64,000 nucleotides of DNA from Rahnella rivi (GTDB lineage: Bacteria > Pseudomonadota > Gammaproteobacteria > Enterobacterales > Enterobacteriaceae): contig NZ_JAFMOX010000059.1 of assembly GCF_019049655.1 (NCBI RefSeq), forward strand, positions 1 through 64,000, read 5' to 3'. This document shows, one piece after another, positions 29,255 through 37,288 of the stretch. The position numbers were made by a program, and so were the translations under genes. The notes under the pieces are model-generated. The model saw only the letters and a list, made by a program, of their open reading frames with translations. It made no database searches and was not told the origin of the DNA. Every line of letters starts with the position of its first letter. Positions within the stretch are counted from its first letter, which is position 1.

Positions 29255-29624
29255 AATCAATACCTTGTTTAATCCATCTTTGATCAACCGGATCATCTCC
29301 ATATGGCGCTACGCCATGCCAACTGCTCCATTCTTTTCTAGAGGTACCCGCCATACTTTGTGCAAATCCACCGCCCATTAGTAAAATATCTGGTGGGATA
29401 CCTGCAACATATCCTGTAGCGCCATAATTAAAATTACCAAAATCAGACAGTTTTCTGTTCTGTTGCTTATAGTCCCATGGACCTCGGTTTCTTACCTTTT
29501 GATAAAACCAGTAATAAGTTGCCGGGGTTGCCATTCCCTTGCTCATGCCACGCGCTTTTGCTTCCATAATATTTTTATTCAGAAGACTAAACCCAGCATT
29601 TGGCATTATAGGAATAATAGCCAT
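29232..29624 (-). CDS. Candidate T6SS effector, Ntox44-like toxin domain
   Basis: The 130-residue protein follows the hcp gene after 11 bases, and its ribosome binding site (AGGGA) overlaps the hcp stop codon. The core YWFYQKVRNRGPWDYKQQ, then FGNFNYGATGYVAGIP and YGDDPVDQRWIKQGIDYA, looks like the polymorphic toxin type 44 domain (Ntox44), predicted to be a nuclease; this is recalled, not searched. There is no PAAR, Rhs or signal peptide, so if secreted it would most simply ride inside the Hcp tube. Alternatives are another small T6SS cargo toxin with a similar fold. Confidence 0.65.
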   Translation of the reverse strand: MAIIPIMPNAGFSLLNKNIMEAKARGMSKGMATPATYYWFYQKVRNRGPWDYKQQNRKLSDFGNFNYGATGYVAGIPPDILLMGGGFAQSMAGTSRKEWSSWHGVAPYGDDPVDQRWIKQGIDYAKQHGY

Positions 29625-29635
29625 AAAGAGTTTCC

Positions 29636-30127
29636 CTACGCTGTTTTACGCTCATTCCATGAGTCAGAAAAAATGAGATTTCCGTCGCAGTGTTTCCATG
29701 TGATTTTTTCGTAACGGAATTCTATCTGCTCCAAGTGATTTTGATGGAGGGCAGCAGGGTCTTTACAATCGTGCATCACGGGCGCAACTGATACCACACG
29801 TACATTTTCTAACAGCATGTTGAAGTATTCGACCTCCTGTCCTGCATCATTGATGTTGTACCATTTGAGTTCCGCAGATTTAAGCGTCTGACCGGTAGCA
29901 ACAGCCTTATACAAATATGTTGAGGAACTATCAAATCCCTTTTTAAGAATAAATGCACCATGAATACGATTGCCTGTTATTTTTCCCGTATTATTATCAG
30001 TCGGGGTATATAGCCGATGACTGAATGCAATCACCTCTACGCTACCTTCTCGCCCAACTACATCTACAGACCCTTTAATACGTGCTCCGCCATCATCTTT
30101 CAAAAACAAATAAGCTGGAATAGCCAT
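29636..30127 (-). CDS. hcp: Type VI secretion tube protein Hcp (orphan)
   Basis: The 163-residue protein is an Hcp/TssD of the enterobacterial type: MAIPAYLFLKDDGGARIKGS, then YLYKAVATGQTLKSAELKWY, NMLLENVRVVSVAPVMHD and a WKHCDGNLIFSDSWNERKTA end. Hcp hexamers stack into the T6SS inner tube and carry small effectors. No other T6SS structural gene is in the window, so this is a satellite hcp whose machine must be encoded elsewhere. AAGGA lies nine bases before the ATG. Lower GC than the flanks suggests acquisition. Confidence 0.92.
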   Translation of the reverse strand: MAIPAYLFLKDDGGARIKGSVDVVGREGSVEVIAFSHRLYTPTDNNTGKITGNRIHGAFILKKGFDSSSTYLYKAVATGQTLKSAELKWYNINDAGQEVEYFNMLLENVRVVSVAPVMHDCKDPAALHQNHLEQIEFRYEKITWKHCDGNLIFSDSWNERKTA

Positions 30128-30350
30128 TATAGAACATCCTTTTTCATTTAAAAAACTGCGGTTATTGTAAATCCAATTTAATCAGTTTTAAAACTTTCTA
30201 GGGAAAAATAAACTGCCGCGCGCCAATTAGCAGAGCACTCACTGAACAGAGAGTCGCACAGAAGGGAGAGCTGTTATGAGTGAAGGGTTTTTATTTTTCT
30301 GTTCTGAATCACCCGAAATCAATTTCTTAATACCTGGCAGCCGGTTAAAT

Positions 30351-30370
30351 GGCGGCAGAAAAATGCCGCA
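30351..30370 (-). terminator. Hairpin after the DUF6434 gene
   Basis: GCGGCA and TGCCGC (30352-30357 and 30364-30369) pair around a six-base loop; the minus-strand downstream bases CATTTAAC are only weakly T-rich. Confidence 0.4.
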
Positions 30371-30385
30371 TTTCATCTCTTTCCG

Positions 30386-30607
30386 TCAGCCGTTCTTTGG
30401 CTCACCATGTCGCCGCGTCCATTCATCCGCCACGTCACCCAGGCTTTTGGGTGTGTCATTACGGATCCACGCCATGAAATCCCGATCAAAGGTAAAATCC
30501 TCACCGCATTCCTTTTTTAGAAAGCGTCTGACATTTTGGGTGTTCTTATAGCTCTCATTCACGCGAGTCTGACGTGTTAATGGCTCACTGTGCCAGTCAA
30601 ATACCAT
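30386..30607 (-). CDS. DUF6434 domain-containing small protein
   Basis: The 73-residue soluble protein has FDWHSEPLTRQTRVNESYKN, TQNVRRFLKKECGEDFTFDR and DFMAWIRNDTPKSLGDVADE, the conserved pattern of DUF6434 proteins. Function unknown. It is 28 bases downstream of the VOC gene on the same strand and probably co-transcribed with it. Confidence 0.8.
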   Translation of the reverse strand: MVFDWHSEPLTRQTRVNESYKNTQNVRRFLKKECGEDFTFDRDFMAWIRNDTPKSLGDVADEWTRRHGEPKNG

Positions 30608-30635
30608 GCTTGTCTCCTGCGGGAGTTGCTCCCTT

Positions 30636-30995
30636 TCAATTCTCGATCACCCTGATAAGCGAACCGTCGATATCAATCATTACGCCCATTTTCATGCCCC
30701 ATGACTGGGTTTCTGGCAGATGAACGCACGGGCGTGAATGGGGATCTTCGCCAATACCGGCAGCCTTGAAGGCAGCAAACATTTCATCGACATTATCCAC
30801 ACGCAGGCAACAACTGAACCAGCTGGTTTGCGGATCAAGATCGGTATGCAGGAAAAACTCCAGCGTGATGCCGCCGCGAACCATGATAAGCCAGCTGTCA
30901 TCGACGTAGGTCGTCGTAAAACCCACACTGCCGTAGAATTGTTGGGTGTGTTCGAAGTTACGGGAAGGAAGATTGGGTGTCGCGTGATCGGTCAT
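30636..30995 (-). CDS. Bleomycin resistance-like VOC family protein
   Basis: The 119-residue protein reads as a single VOC unit of the bleomycin-binding type: PNLPSRNFEHTQQFYGSVGF, LEFFLHTDLDPQTSWFSCCL, and WGMKMGVMIDIDGSLIRVIE. Such proteins dimerise and sequester glycopeptide drugs; members without resistance also exist. The ATG at 30995 has GAGG close upstream; the ORF could extend 14 codons. It heads a two-gene unit with the DUF6434 gene. Confidence 0.85.
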   Translation of the reverse strand: MTDHATPNLPSRNFEHTQQFYGSVGFTTTYVDDSWLIMVRGGITLEFFLHTDLDPQTSWFSCCLRVDNVDEMFAAFKAAGIGEDPHSRPCVHLPETQSWGMKMGVMIDIDGSLIRVIEN

Positions 30996-31090
30996 GGCGG
31001 CCTCGGCTAATGACAGGTTTATCAAAGGATAAGCCATGATGCCTCAGGTCGCGCGGGAATTAAACGCTTAAGAGAAACGCTGAATGCCAT

Positions 31091-31121
31091 AAAACAAAAA
31101 ACCCTTCCCGACCGGGAAGGG
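31091..31121 (-). terminator. Terminator of the porin gene
   Basis: CCCTTCCC and GGGAAGGG (31102-31109 and 31114-31121) with a four-base loop are followed on the minus strand by TTTTTTGTTTT. Confidence 0.9.
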
Positions 31122-31174
31122 AATCAGACACAGCAGACTAACAGGCCCGAATTAAATCTGGGCAAAAGGGTTTA

Positions 31175-32290
31175 TCAGAACTGATAAACCAAACCTACCG
31201 CCACAATGTCATCGGTGTTGATGCCAGCGTTGCGGGTAAAGCGGGTGTCATCCATCAGGTTGATTTTGTAATCAACGTAAGTGAGCATATTTTTGTTGAA
31301 GAAGTAAGACGCGCCGACATCAACATATTTGGTCAGGTTCTGGTTGCCATAACCCTGGATGTCTTTGGCGTGAGACTGCACGTATGCCAGGGATGGACGC
31401 AGACCGAAATCAAACTGGTACTGTGCAACGGCTTCGAAGTTCTGCGCTTTGTCTGCATAACCGTAAGCGGTGCTGCCTGCTTTACCGAAACGGTTGGCGT
31501 TGTAGCTCTGGGTGTACATCGCTGCCAGGTAAACGTTGTTGGCATCGTATTTCAGGCCGCCGCTGTAAGCCGTTGCTTTATCGCCGTCACCGAGGATCGC
31601 CGGGTTGTTACGGCCATTTTGTTCGTTAGTACGGTCTGACGCCATCATTGCTGCAGCAGCACTGAAGCCTTCGCCCAGATCATAGGTCACGGACATGCCG
31701 TAGCCGTCGCCGTTTTGTGCCAGTACATCACGGCCATTGTTGGTTTCAGTCGCGCTGCCGTTTTTACCCTGATATTGCACTGCAACATCCAGGCCATCGA
31801 CCAGGCCGAAGAAGTTCTGGTTACGGTAAGTCAGCACACCGTTCGCACGCTGGAACATGAAGTTGTCTGCGCCGTAGGTATCGCCACCGAATTCTGGCAG
31901 AACGTCAGTCCATGCTGCGACGTCATACATCACGCCGTAGTTGCGGCCATAATCCAGTGAACCAAACTCGGCGAATTTCAGACCCGCGAAGCCGACACGT
32001 GTGTAGTTATTAGCATCTTCGCTTTCTGCTTTGTTCAGTGCAGCCTGATATTCCCACTGGCCGTAACCGGTCAGTTCGTTGTTAATTTGTGTCTCACCAC
32101 GCAGACCAAAACGCATATAAGACTGGTCACCGTCTGAGCCATTATCGCTGGAGAAATAGTGGAGGCCATCAATTTTGCCGTAAAGGTCAAGTTTGTTGCC
32201 GTCTTTATTATAAATCTCTGCAGCGCCTGCAGTGCCGGCCATCATCAGAGCGGGAACAACCAGAGAAAGTACGCGTAATTTCATCATCAA
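31175..32290 (-). CDS. General porin of the OmpC/OmpF family
   Basis: The 371-residue protein has a signal peptide ending [14 protein letters not shown], the typical mature start with [15 protein letters not shown], and the ending AVGLVYQF with terminal Phe recognised by the BAM complex. The constriction loop shows PEFGGD. It forms 16-stranded trimers for small hydrophilic solutes. I cannot decide between OmpC, OmpF and OmpN; gene neighbours differ from all three E. coli loci. AAGGA stands before the ATG cluster. Its likely repressor RybB is encoded about 3 kb away. Confidence 0.95.
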   Translation of the reverse strand: MMMKLRVLSLVVPALMMAGTAGAAEIYNKDGNKLDLYGKIDGLHYFSSDNGSDGDQSYMRFGLRGETQINNELTGYGQWEYQAALNKAESEDANNYTRVGFAGLKFAEFGSLDYGRNYGVMYDVAAWTDVLPEFGGDTYGADNFMFQRANGVLTYRNQNFFGLVDGLDVAVQYQGKNGSATETNNGRDVLAQNGDGYGMSVTYDLGEGFSAAAAMMASDRTNEQNGRNNPAILGDGDKATAYSGGLKYDANNVYLAAMYTQSYNANRFGKAGSTAYGYADKAQNFEAVAQYQFDFGLRPSLAYVQSHAKDIQGYGNQNLTKYVDVGASYFFNKNMLTYVDYKINLMDDTRFTRNAGINTDDIVAVGLVYQF

Positions 32291-32834
32291 TATCCTTGAT
32301 TAATTTATAAACTATAATTTTTGCCATCGGGCAGTATTAATTACTCGCTACTGTGAAGCTTTATATCTTCTTCAGGTCCTGAGCAGATGGACGTCAAATT
32401 AAACGAGGATAAGTTCCGTTGCAACCAGAAAATATTTGAAATAAATTCCGTTTAGGAATGATTTAAAAATATAACGACTGACCTCAATGTTATTAACATC
32501 GGCTGTTATATGAGTGGATAATTTATATAAGACTTTTCCAAACCACCCATTAAAACACTTTACTATCAGTAAGATAAAACCAAATAAGTCCCTCTTTTTT
32601 ATTATTACATTTTGCAAACACCTGGCGAAATAAATGCTAATTATCTTAATCAGATTATTATTACCTGCCACAAGTATTGTCAGGCAACTTATTAGAAGTG
32701 TAAGTTTTTGTATAGATCCGGGGCTGACCTTAACGTTATTATTGCGATTCAAACTAAAATAATTTACCAAAATGAATACAGTGATCCGGTGAAATAATCA
32801 TTATTCACTTTCAACGCCAGGGTTACGGAATTAA
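32291..32834. other. Long AT-rich control region upstream of the porin
   Basis: About 540 bases, markedly AT-rich. Long leaders with OmpR sites are usual for osmoporins, but I could not place OmpR boxes with confidence. A TTG-started 123-codon minus-strand frame (32399-32770) has odd composition and is probably chance. A plus-strand small RNA ending at the next terminator is possible. Confidence 0.4.
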
Positions 32835-32862
32835 AAAAACCACCTTGCCGGTGGTTTTTTAG
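32790..32862 (+). ncRNA. Possible MicF-like divergent small RNA
   Basis: Upstream of and divergent from the porin, ATCATTATTCACTTT resembles the 5' seed region of MicF (about 13 of 16 positions as I recall it). It is followed about 45 bases later by a strong terminator, and a TACAGT -10-like box stands just upstream. However the terminator also serves the convergent gene and no good -35 is seen. Confidence 0.25.
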
Positions 32863-32868
32863 ACTCTT
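32835..32868. terminator. Bidirectional terminator
   Basis: CCACC and GGTGG with runs of A before and T after read as a terminator on both strands; on the minus strand it ends the small hypothetical gene at 32885. Confidence 0.85.
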
Positions 32869-32884
32869 TCTGCCCTGTCAGAGA

Positions 32885-33172
32885 TTACATAATACGAACG
32901 AGGTGCTTATCTTTGCCCCCTAAACGTCCGTCAGTCTGATTCCATTCTTTTTCATACGCCTGATAGGCAAATACAAAAGCCTGATGTCCGTCTTCAAAAT
33001 TCTGATCGGGACGTTTGTGCCAGCCAGAATAAGCGTCGTAGCGTAAAATTTCATACACGCCTTCCACCGGACGAATAAGGTAGGTGTAATGCTCACAAAA
33101 CTCCGGCGCATAGGGAATATCTTCCCCTGCTTCCAGAGTGATGAACAGACCGCCGAGACGTAACTTAATCAT
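32885..33172 (-). CDS. Hypothetical protein, 95 residues
   Basis: A soluble protein with many aromatic residues (YEILRYDAYSGWHKRPDQNF, FVFAYQAYEKEWNQ) and no signal peptide. I do not recognise the family. It overlaps the 3' end of the GNAT gene by eight bases, so the two are one transcription unit, and a terminator follows. Confidence 0.75.
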   Translation of the reverse strand: MIKLRLGGLFITLEAGEDIPYAPEFCEHYTYLIRPVEGVYEILRYDAYSGWHKRPDQNFEDGHQAFVFAYQAYEKEWNQTDGRLGGKDKHLVRIM

Positions 33173-33680
33173 TGATTTCCTTTTTCATGATCCACAACCG
33201 GGTGGTTTGCGTGGCGGTCACATAGGTATTCTCCGTCACCTGATGCATCCCCTGACGCTGATAAAACCCGATAGCGGGCAGATTGCTTTGCAATACATCC
33301 AGCCACAATACCGGCTGCCGGTGCGCTCTGGCAGCGGCTTCTGCCGCGGCAAAAAGCTGGCTACCGAGTCCCCGCGAACGGCTGTCCGGCGTGAAATAAA
33401 GTTTGCAGAGTTTCGCTCCCCGGCCTTCTGCCTGATCCAGCGGTTGATCGAAATGCAGTTTCGCAAAACCTGCAACGGCGCCCTTTTCCACCGCCATAAG
33501 CCAGCAGTGGCCGGGGTCGTCTAAACTGCCCAGCATCTCTTCATCGCCAAAATCCTGCGCCAGAAAGGCTTCCAGCTCGTCGCTATTGTGCCACAAACTG
33601 CCGAAATAGTGGCGGTACGTCTCCCTGCCCAGCGTCTGCAGGGTGATCAAATCCTCAATACCCGCCTGGCGGATCTCCAT
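33165..33680 (-). CDS. GNAT family N-acetyltransferase
   Basis: The 171-residue protein has the GNAT fold: MEIRQAGIEDLITLQTLGRE at the start, KLYFTPDSRSRGLGSQLF as the acetyl-CoA pyrophosphate loop (R-x-x-G-L-G), and LWLDVLQSNLPAIGFYQRQG as motif B. Substrate unknown. The ATG at 33680 has GGGAGAG upstream; a longer ORF to 33782 adds a non-conserved leader. It overlaps the next small gene. Confidence 0.88.
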   Translation of the reverse strand: MEIRQAGIEDLITLQTLGRETYRHYFGSLWHNSDELEAFLAQDFGDEEMLGSLDDPGHCWLMAVEKGAVAGFAKLHFDQPLDQAEGRGAKLCKLYFTPDSRSRGLGSQLFAAAEAAARAHRQPVLWLDVLQSNLPAIGFYQRQGMHQVTENTYVTATQTTRLWIMKKEIND

Positions 33681-33808
33681 CAGGTTGCTCTCCCTTATCT
33701 GCTTGTCTGTATGCGGTTCACGCCAAAATTGACGGGCAATAAGGCGTATTTTTATAGGAGTCATTCCCATGACGCAAAACATTTACGTTGGTCAGGGTTT
33801 CTGACCTG

Positions 33809-33825
33809 CTTAAGGTTTCATTAAG
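33809..33825 (+). promoter_or_regulatory. PmrA (BasR)-like box upstream of ybjG
   Basis: CTTAAG-GTTTC-ATTAAG matches the PmrA box (YTTAAK-N5-YTTAAK) at all but one position, and TAGAAT (33836-33841) could be the -10. ybjG is known as a PmrA/BasR-regulated gene in Salmonella and E. coli. The start codon lies about 170 bases further on. Confidence 0.5.
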
Positions 33826-34013
33826 TTCCCGCTCATAGAATCACCGGCATCGGGAAACTATACGGCACGTCAATGAGTTTGATATTCAGACGATCCCCCC
33901 TATATCTTCACGGCAGCATAAACTATCGTGGAACCCACTTTTAGATGTGTTGTCAGTGATTTACTGGCACATTTTTAGGGCTTTTTTGGCCTTTTTTTGA
34001 TGAGGGTATGTTT

Positions 34014-34619
34014 ATGGAGCAGTTGAACCATCTGCTTTTTTTATGGATTAACGCCACACCGGCTTCGCCGGAAGCACTGATTAAACTGGCAATATTTCTG
34101 GCGGATGATCTGATTATGATCGTCCCTCTGTTGATTATAGGTTTGTGGCTGTGGGGGCATCGCGAGCATATCGGTCAGCAACGTCAGCTGGTCAGCAAAA
34201 CCGCCATTGCGCTGTTGTTCGCTATGTCGACGGCCAAGGCGCTGTCTGAACTCTTCCCGCACGCGCGCCCGTTTGTGGAAGGGTTTGGCTATAACTTCCT
34301 GCATCACTCACCTGACGACTCTTTCCCGAGCGATCACGGGACGGCGATCTTCACCTTCGCGCTGGCCTTCCTGTTCTGGCATCGTCTCTGGTCCGGCGCG
34401 TTGCTGATGGTCACGGCGGTCAGCATCGCCTGGTCACGGGTGTATCTGGGCGTGCACTGGCCGCTGGATATGCTCGGTGGATTCCTGGTCGGCATGCTCG
34501 GCTGCCTGTTCTCACAGCTGGTCTGGAATCTGTTCGGCGAACAGATTAACGCGCTGATGTGTAAAATTTACCGTTTCGGCTTTGCCTTCCCGATCCGCAA
34601 AGGCTGGGTACGCGGCTGA
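34014..34619 (+). CDS. ybjG: Undecaprenyl-diphosphatase YbjG
   Basis: The 201-residue membrane protein (E. coli 198) is a PAP2-type phosphatase that recycles undecaprenyl diphosphate for peptidoglycan and also acts on lipid A-related carriers. The catalytic motifs are FPHARPF, the SFPSDHGT motif with its histidine, and SRVYLGVHWPLDMLGG. The ATG at 34014 has GAGGG at seven bases; the ATG two codons earlier is too close to it. It ends with the family's PIRKGWVR tail. Confidence 0.96.
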   Translation: MEQLNHLLFLWINATPASPEALIKLAIFLADDLIMIVPLLIIGLWLWGHREHIGQQRQLVSKTAIALLFAMSTAKALSELFPHARPFVEGFGYNFLHHSPDDSFPSDHGTAIFTFALAFLFWHRLWSGALLMVTAVSIAWSRVYLGVHWPLDMLGGFLVGMLGCLFSQLVWNLFGEQINALMCKIYRFGFAFPIRKGWVRG

Positions 34620-34642
34620 AAGAAAAATCCTGTTCGACGGAC

Positions 34643-34677
34643 AAAAAAAAGCGAGGCCACGTGAGCCTCGCTTTTTT
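34643..34677. terminator. Bidirectional terminator between ybjG and dacC
   Basis: GCGAGGC and GCCTCGC (34651-34657 and 34665-34671) are flanked by eight A before and six T after, so it works on both strands for the convergent genes. Confidence 0.92.
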
Positions 34678-34692
34678 ATTGCGCTACGGTCA

Positions 34693-35904
34693 TTACTTAC
34701 CGAAAACGCTGCTGTACAGTCCGCTGATTTTCATCATCACGAAGTCCCAGATGCGGCTGAAGAAACCGCCTTCTTTCACTTCCTGCAAGGCAACCAGCGG
34801 GTGCTGATCGATGACTTTTCCGTCCAGACTGAAATCAACCGTACCGACCACCTGGTTTTTCGCCAGCGGCGCTTCGAGCTGAGGCGTGGTCAGGTGGAAG
34901 CTGGCTTTCAGGTTTTTCAGCTGGCCCTTCGGCATGGTCAGTGACGCATTTTCCGCGACGCCCAGCGGCACCATTTTTTCATCACCGAACCAGACGCGCT
35001 GGCTGGTAAAGGCATCGCCGGCTTTGATCGGCGTCAGCGTTTCATAAAAACGGAAGCCCCAGGTCAGCAGGCTTTCACTTTCATTGAAGCGGATACGGTC
35101 GCTCGGCGCGCCCATCACCACGGCAATCAGGCGCATCCCGTTAGCGTCACTCGCCGAAGACACCAGATTATAGCCCGCGCCGGAGGTGTAACCGGTTTTG
35201 ATACCGTCCACGTTCAGGTTGGTGCTCCACAGCAGGCGGTTACGGTTAATCTGCTTGATGTGATTGAAGGTGAATTCTTTTTCTTTATGCAGCGCATATT
35301 CTTCCGGCGTATCCCGGATCAGCGCCTGCGAGAGCAGCGCCATGTCGGTGGCCGACGTGTATTGCCCGTCAGCATCCAGCCCGTGCACCGTTTTGAAATG
35401 GGTATTTTGCAGTTTCAGCTGCTCAGCGTACCGGTTCATCAGGTTAACGAAGGAATCCTGACTGCCCGCCACGTAATCCGCCAGCGCGATGCTGGCGTCG
35501 TTACCGGACTGGATCACAATGCCTTTATTCAGTTCTGAAACCGGCACGCGGTCGCCCGGTTTCAGGAACATCAGGGAAGAGCCGCGCAGCACCGGATTAC
35601 CGGTCGCCCAGGCATCGTTACCGACGGAAACCAGATCGTCTGATTTGATTTTTCCGGATTTAATCGCCTGCCCGACCACATAACTGACCATGATTTTACT
35701 CAGGCTTGCCGGGTCGAGACGTGCGTCAGGATTAGACTGTGCGAGGATCTTCCCGCTGTTGTAATCCATCAGCACCCAGGATTTTGCATTGACCTGAGGG
35801 GCTACCGGGGCGGTGTCCGCCTGAGCGGCGGGAAGCGCCAGCAGCATTACTCCACCGCCCAGCGCGTAAATGAAAGTCCGTTTGAATTGGGAAGAAATTG
35901 TCAT
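34693..35904 (-). CDS. dacC: D-alanyl-D-alanine carboxypeptidase DacC (PBP6)
   Basis: The 403-residue protein (E. coli 400) is a low-molecular-mass penicillin-binding protein trimming pentapeptides of peptidoglycan. It has a signal peptide ([11 protein letters not shown]), the SxxK motif S67-L-S-K70, SGN in [14 protein letters not shown] and KTG in [19 protein letters not shown]-terminal amphipathic anchor ([20 protein letters not shown]) fits PBP5/6. Order dacC-ybjG agrees with E. coli except that deoR is missing. Confidence 0.95.
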   Translation of the reverse strand: MTISSQFKRTFIYALGGGVMLLALPAAQADTAPVAPQVNAKSWVLMDYNSGKILAQSNPDARLDPASLSKIMVSYVVGQAIKSGKIKSDDLVSVGNDAWATGNPVLRGSSLMFLKPGDRVPVSELNKGIVIQSGNDASIALADYVAGSQDSFVNLMNRYAEQLKLQNTHFKTVHGLDADGQYTSATDMALLSQALIRDTPEEYALHKEKEFTFNHIKQINRNRLLWSTNLNVDGIKTGYTSGAGYNLVSSASDANGMRLIAVVMGAPSDRIRFNESESLLTWGFRFYETLTPIKAGDAFTSQRVWFGDEKMVPLGVAENASLTMPKGQLKNLKASFHLTTPQLEAPLAKNQVVGTVDFSLDGKVIDQHPLVALQEVKEGGFFSRIWDFVMMKISGLYSSVFGK

Positions 35905-36208
35905 AGGTATCAGGGCTTTTGTCCGGGTAACTGAAATTTATCTTATCTTTCAATCAGATTGTGCAAGTCTGCAGGTGTAAAAACTACTGCTTTCCGGGGC
36001 TGGAATAAACCTAAATAGTGTAAAGATCTTAAGATTAGATGAGATTTCCGGCACCCGCCTCTCCGTTTCTGGCCGGTTCAGGCGCCTCCTGGCATGCGCT
36101 GGCGCATTATCTGAGGCTATTTGTAAACATACTAATATATAAAATATCTATAACTATAAACGCCTTACTGCCAGCAGGGCGCCAGGGTTTTGCGCGCAGC
36201 CTCGCAAA
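35905..36208. other. Intergenic region between dacC and the LysR gene
   Basis: About 300 bases containing the dacC promoter; no ORF or RNA recognised. E. coli deoR would lie on this side of dacC but no remnant is visible. Confidence 0.4.
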
Positions 36209-37132
36209 TCAGACATTAAAATCACGAATAAACGCCTCGCTCTCACGTGCCACTTCATCCCGGATAAAATCGATAAACTGACCCACAGCGGCAGAGTGTT
36301 TTTTCCCTGCCGGCGTTTGCAGCTGCAATGTCCGCTGGCTGAGTTGTTCGATGTTGACGGATTTAACCCGCAGGTTGTCGCGCCGGGCTTTGTACATGAT
36401 GGAAAAATGGCTGCACGCCACGATCGCGCCCGGCGTTTGCACCATAAAATCGTACAGCGTCGAAAACCGGTTACAGCTGACCGCGGGCTCAAGGAAAATG
36501 CCGCTCATCCGGCAGGACAGATCAAACAGCTGGCGGATGGTGCTGCCCTGCTCGTTCATGGCCAGCGGGTAAGGATGCAGATCGGTCAGTTGCAGGTCGC
36601 CTCCGGCCAGTGGGTGGTTCTGGCGCATCACCATGCGCACCGGTGCGGGAAAGGACGCCATGATATCCACACCCCGCTCCGCCACCAGGCTGAACTGTAA
36701 TGCCAGATCCACGTCACCGCTATGGATCATCTCCGAGACGTCCCCCGCCGTTCCCACATTCAGATAAAACATCACGCCCGGATTAATAACGCGAAAACGT
36801 GAAAAAAGCTGCGGCAGCAAATCAAACGCCAGACCGTCGGTACAGGCCATGCGGATCACCGTGCGCCGCACCGCATTCAGCCCCTGAATTTCGGCAATGG
36901 CGTGTTCCATATCCATCATGCTTTTGCGCACATGGTTTTCCAGGATCTGGCCGGCGTCGTTAAGCACCATTCCGCGCGCGTGCCGCTCAAACAGCGGCGC
37001 ACCGATCCGCTCCTCAAGGCGCTGGATCTGGCGGCTGATGGCCGACACCGCCACAAAAAGTTGTTTGCTGGCGCCACTCAGCGAACCGGTATTGGCGACG
37101 GCGAGAAAATAGCGGATCTCAGCGCTTTGCAT
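36209..37132 (-). CDS. LysR family transcriptional regulator
   Basis: The 307-residue protein has the N-terminal winged helix-turn-helix (RYFLAVANTGSLSGASKQLF, VAVSAISRQIQRLEERIGAP) and a C-terminal periplasmic-binding-like effector domain. It is divergent from the M20 peptidase/MHS transporter pair across about 156 bases, the classic LysR arrangement, so it probably controls those genes. The inducer is unknown. Confidence 0.93.
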   Translation of the reverse strand: MQSAEIRYFLAVANTGSLSGASKQLFVAVSAISRQIQRLEERIGAPLFERHARGMVLNDAGQILENHVRKSMMDMEHAIAEIQGLNAVRRTVIRMACTDGLAFDLLPQLFSRFRVINPGVMFYLNVGTAGDVSEMIHSGDVDLALQFSLVAERGVDIMASFPAPVRMVMRQNHPLAGGDLQLTDLHPYPLAMNEQGSTIRQLFDLSCRMSGIFLEPAVSCNRFSTLYDFMVQTPGAIVACSHFSIMYKARRDNLRVKSVNIEQLSQRTLQLQTPAGKKHSAAVGQFIDFIRDEVARESEAFIRDFNV

Positions 37133-37288
37133 GGTGGGGTTGCCTCATAAGTGTGCAGACGAGCATTACAATAAAAGCAACGCTAACTTGCAATTATTAT
37201 TATTGTGGCAACGCTTACGCAGCGCTTAGAGTGAAACTGCTAAAAAAACCAACAATAAGATCACAAACACACAATAAGCAGGTTCCTC

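Noticed and set aside
30276..30551. 91-codon plus-strand frame with a good ribosome binding site
   Set aside because: Its C-terminal half is antisense to the recognised DUF6434 gene and the protein has no family features; probably chance.
32399..32770. 123-codon minus-strand frame upstream of the porin
   Set aside because: TTG start, no ribosome binding site, composition that simply reflects AT-rich spacer; no recognisable domain.
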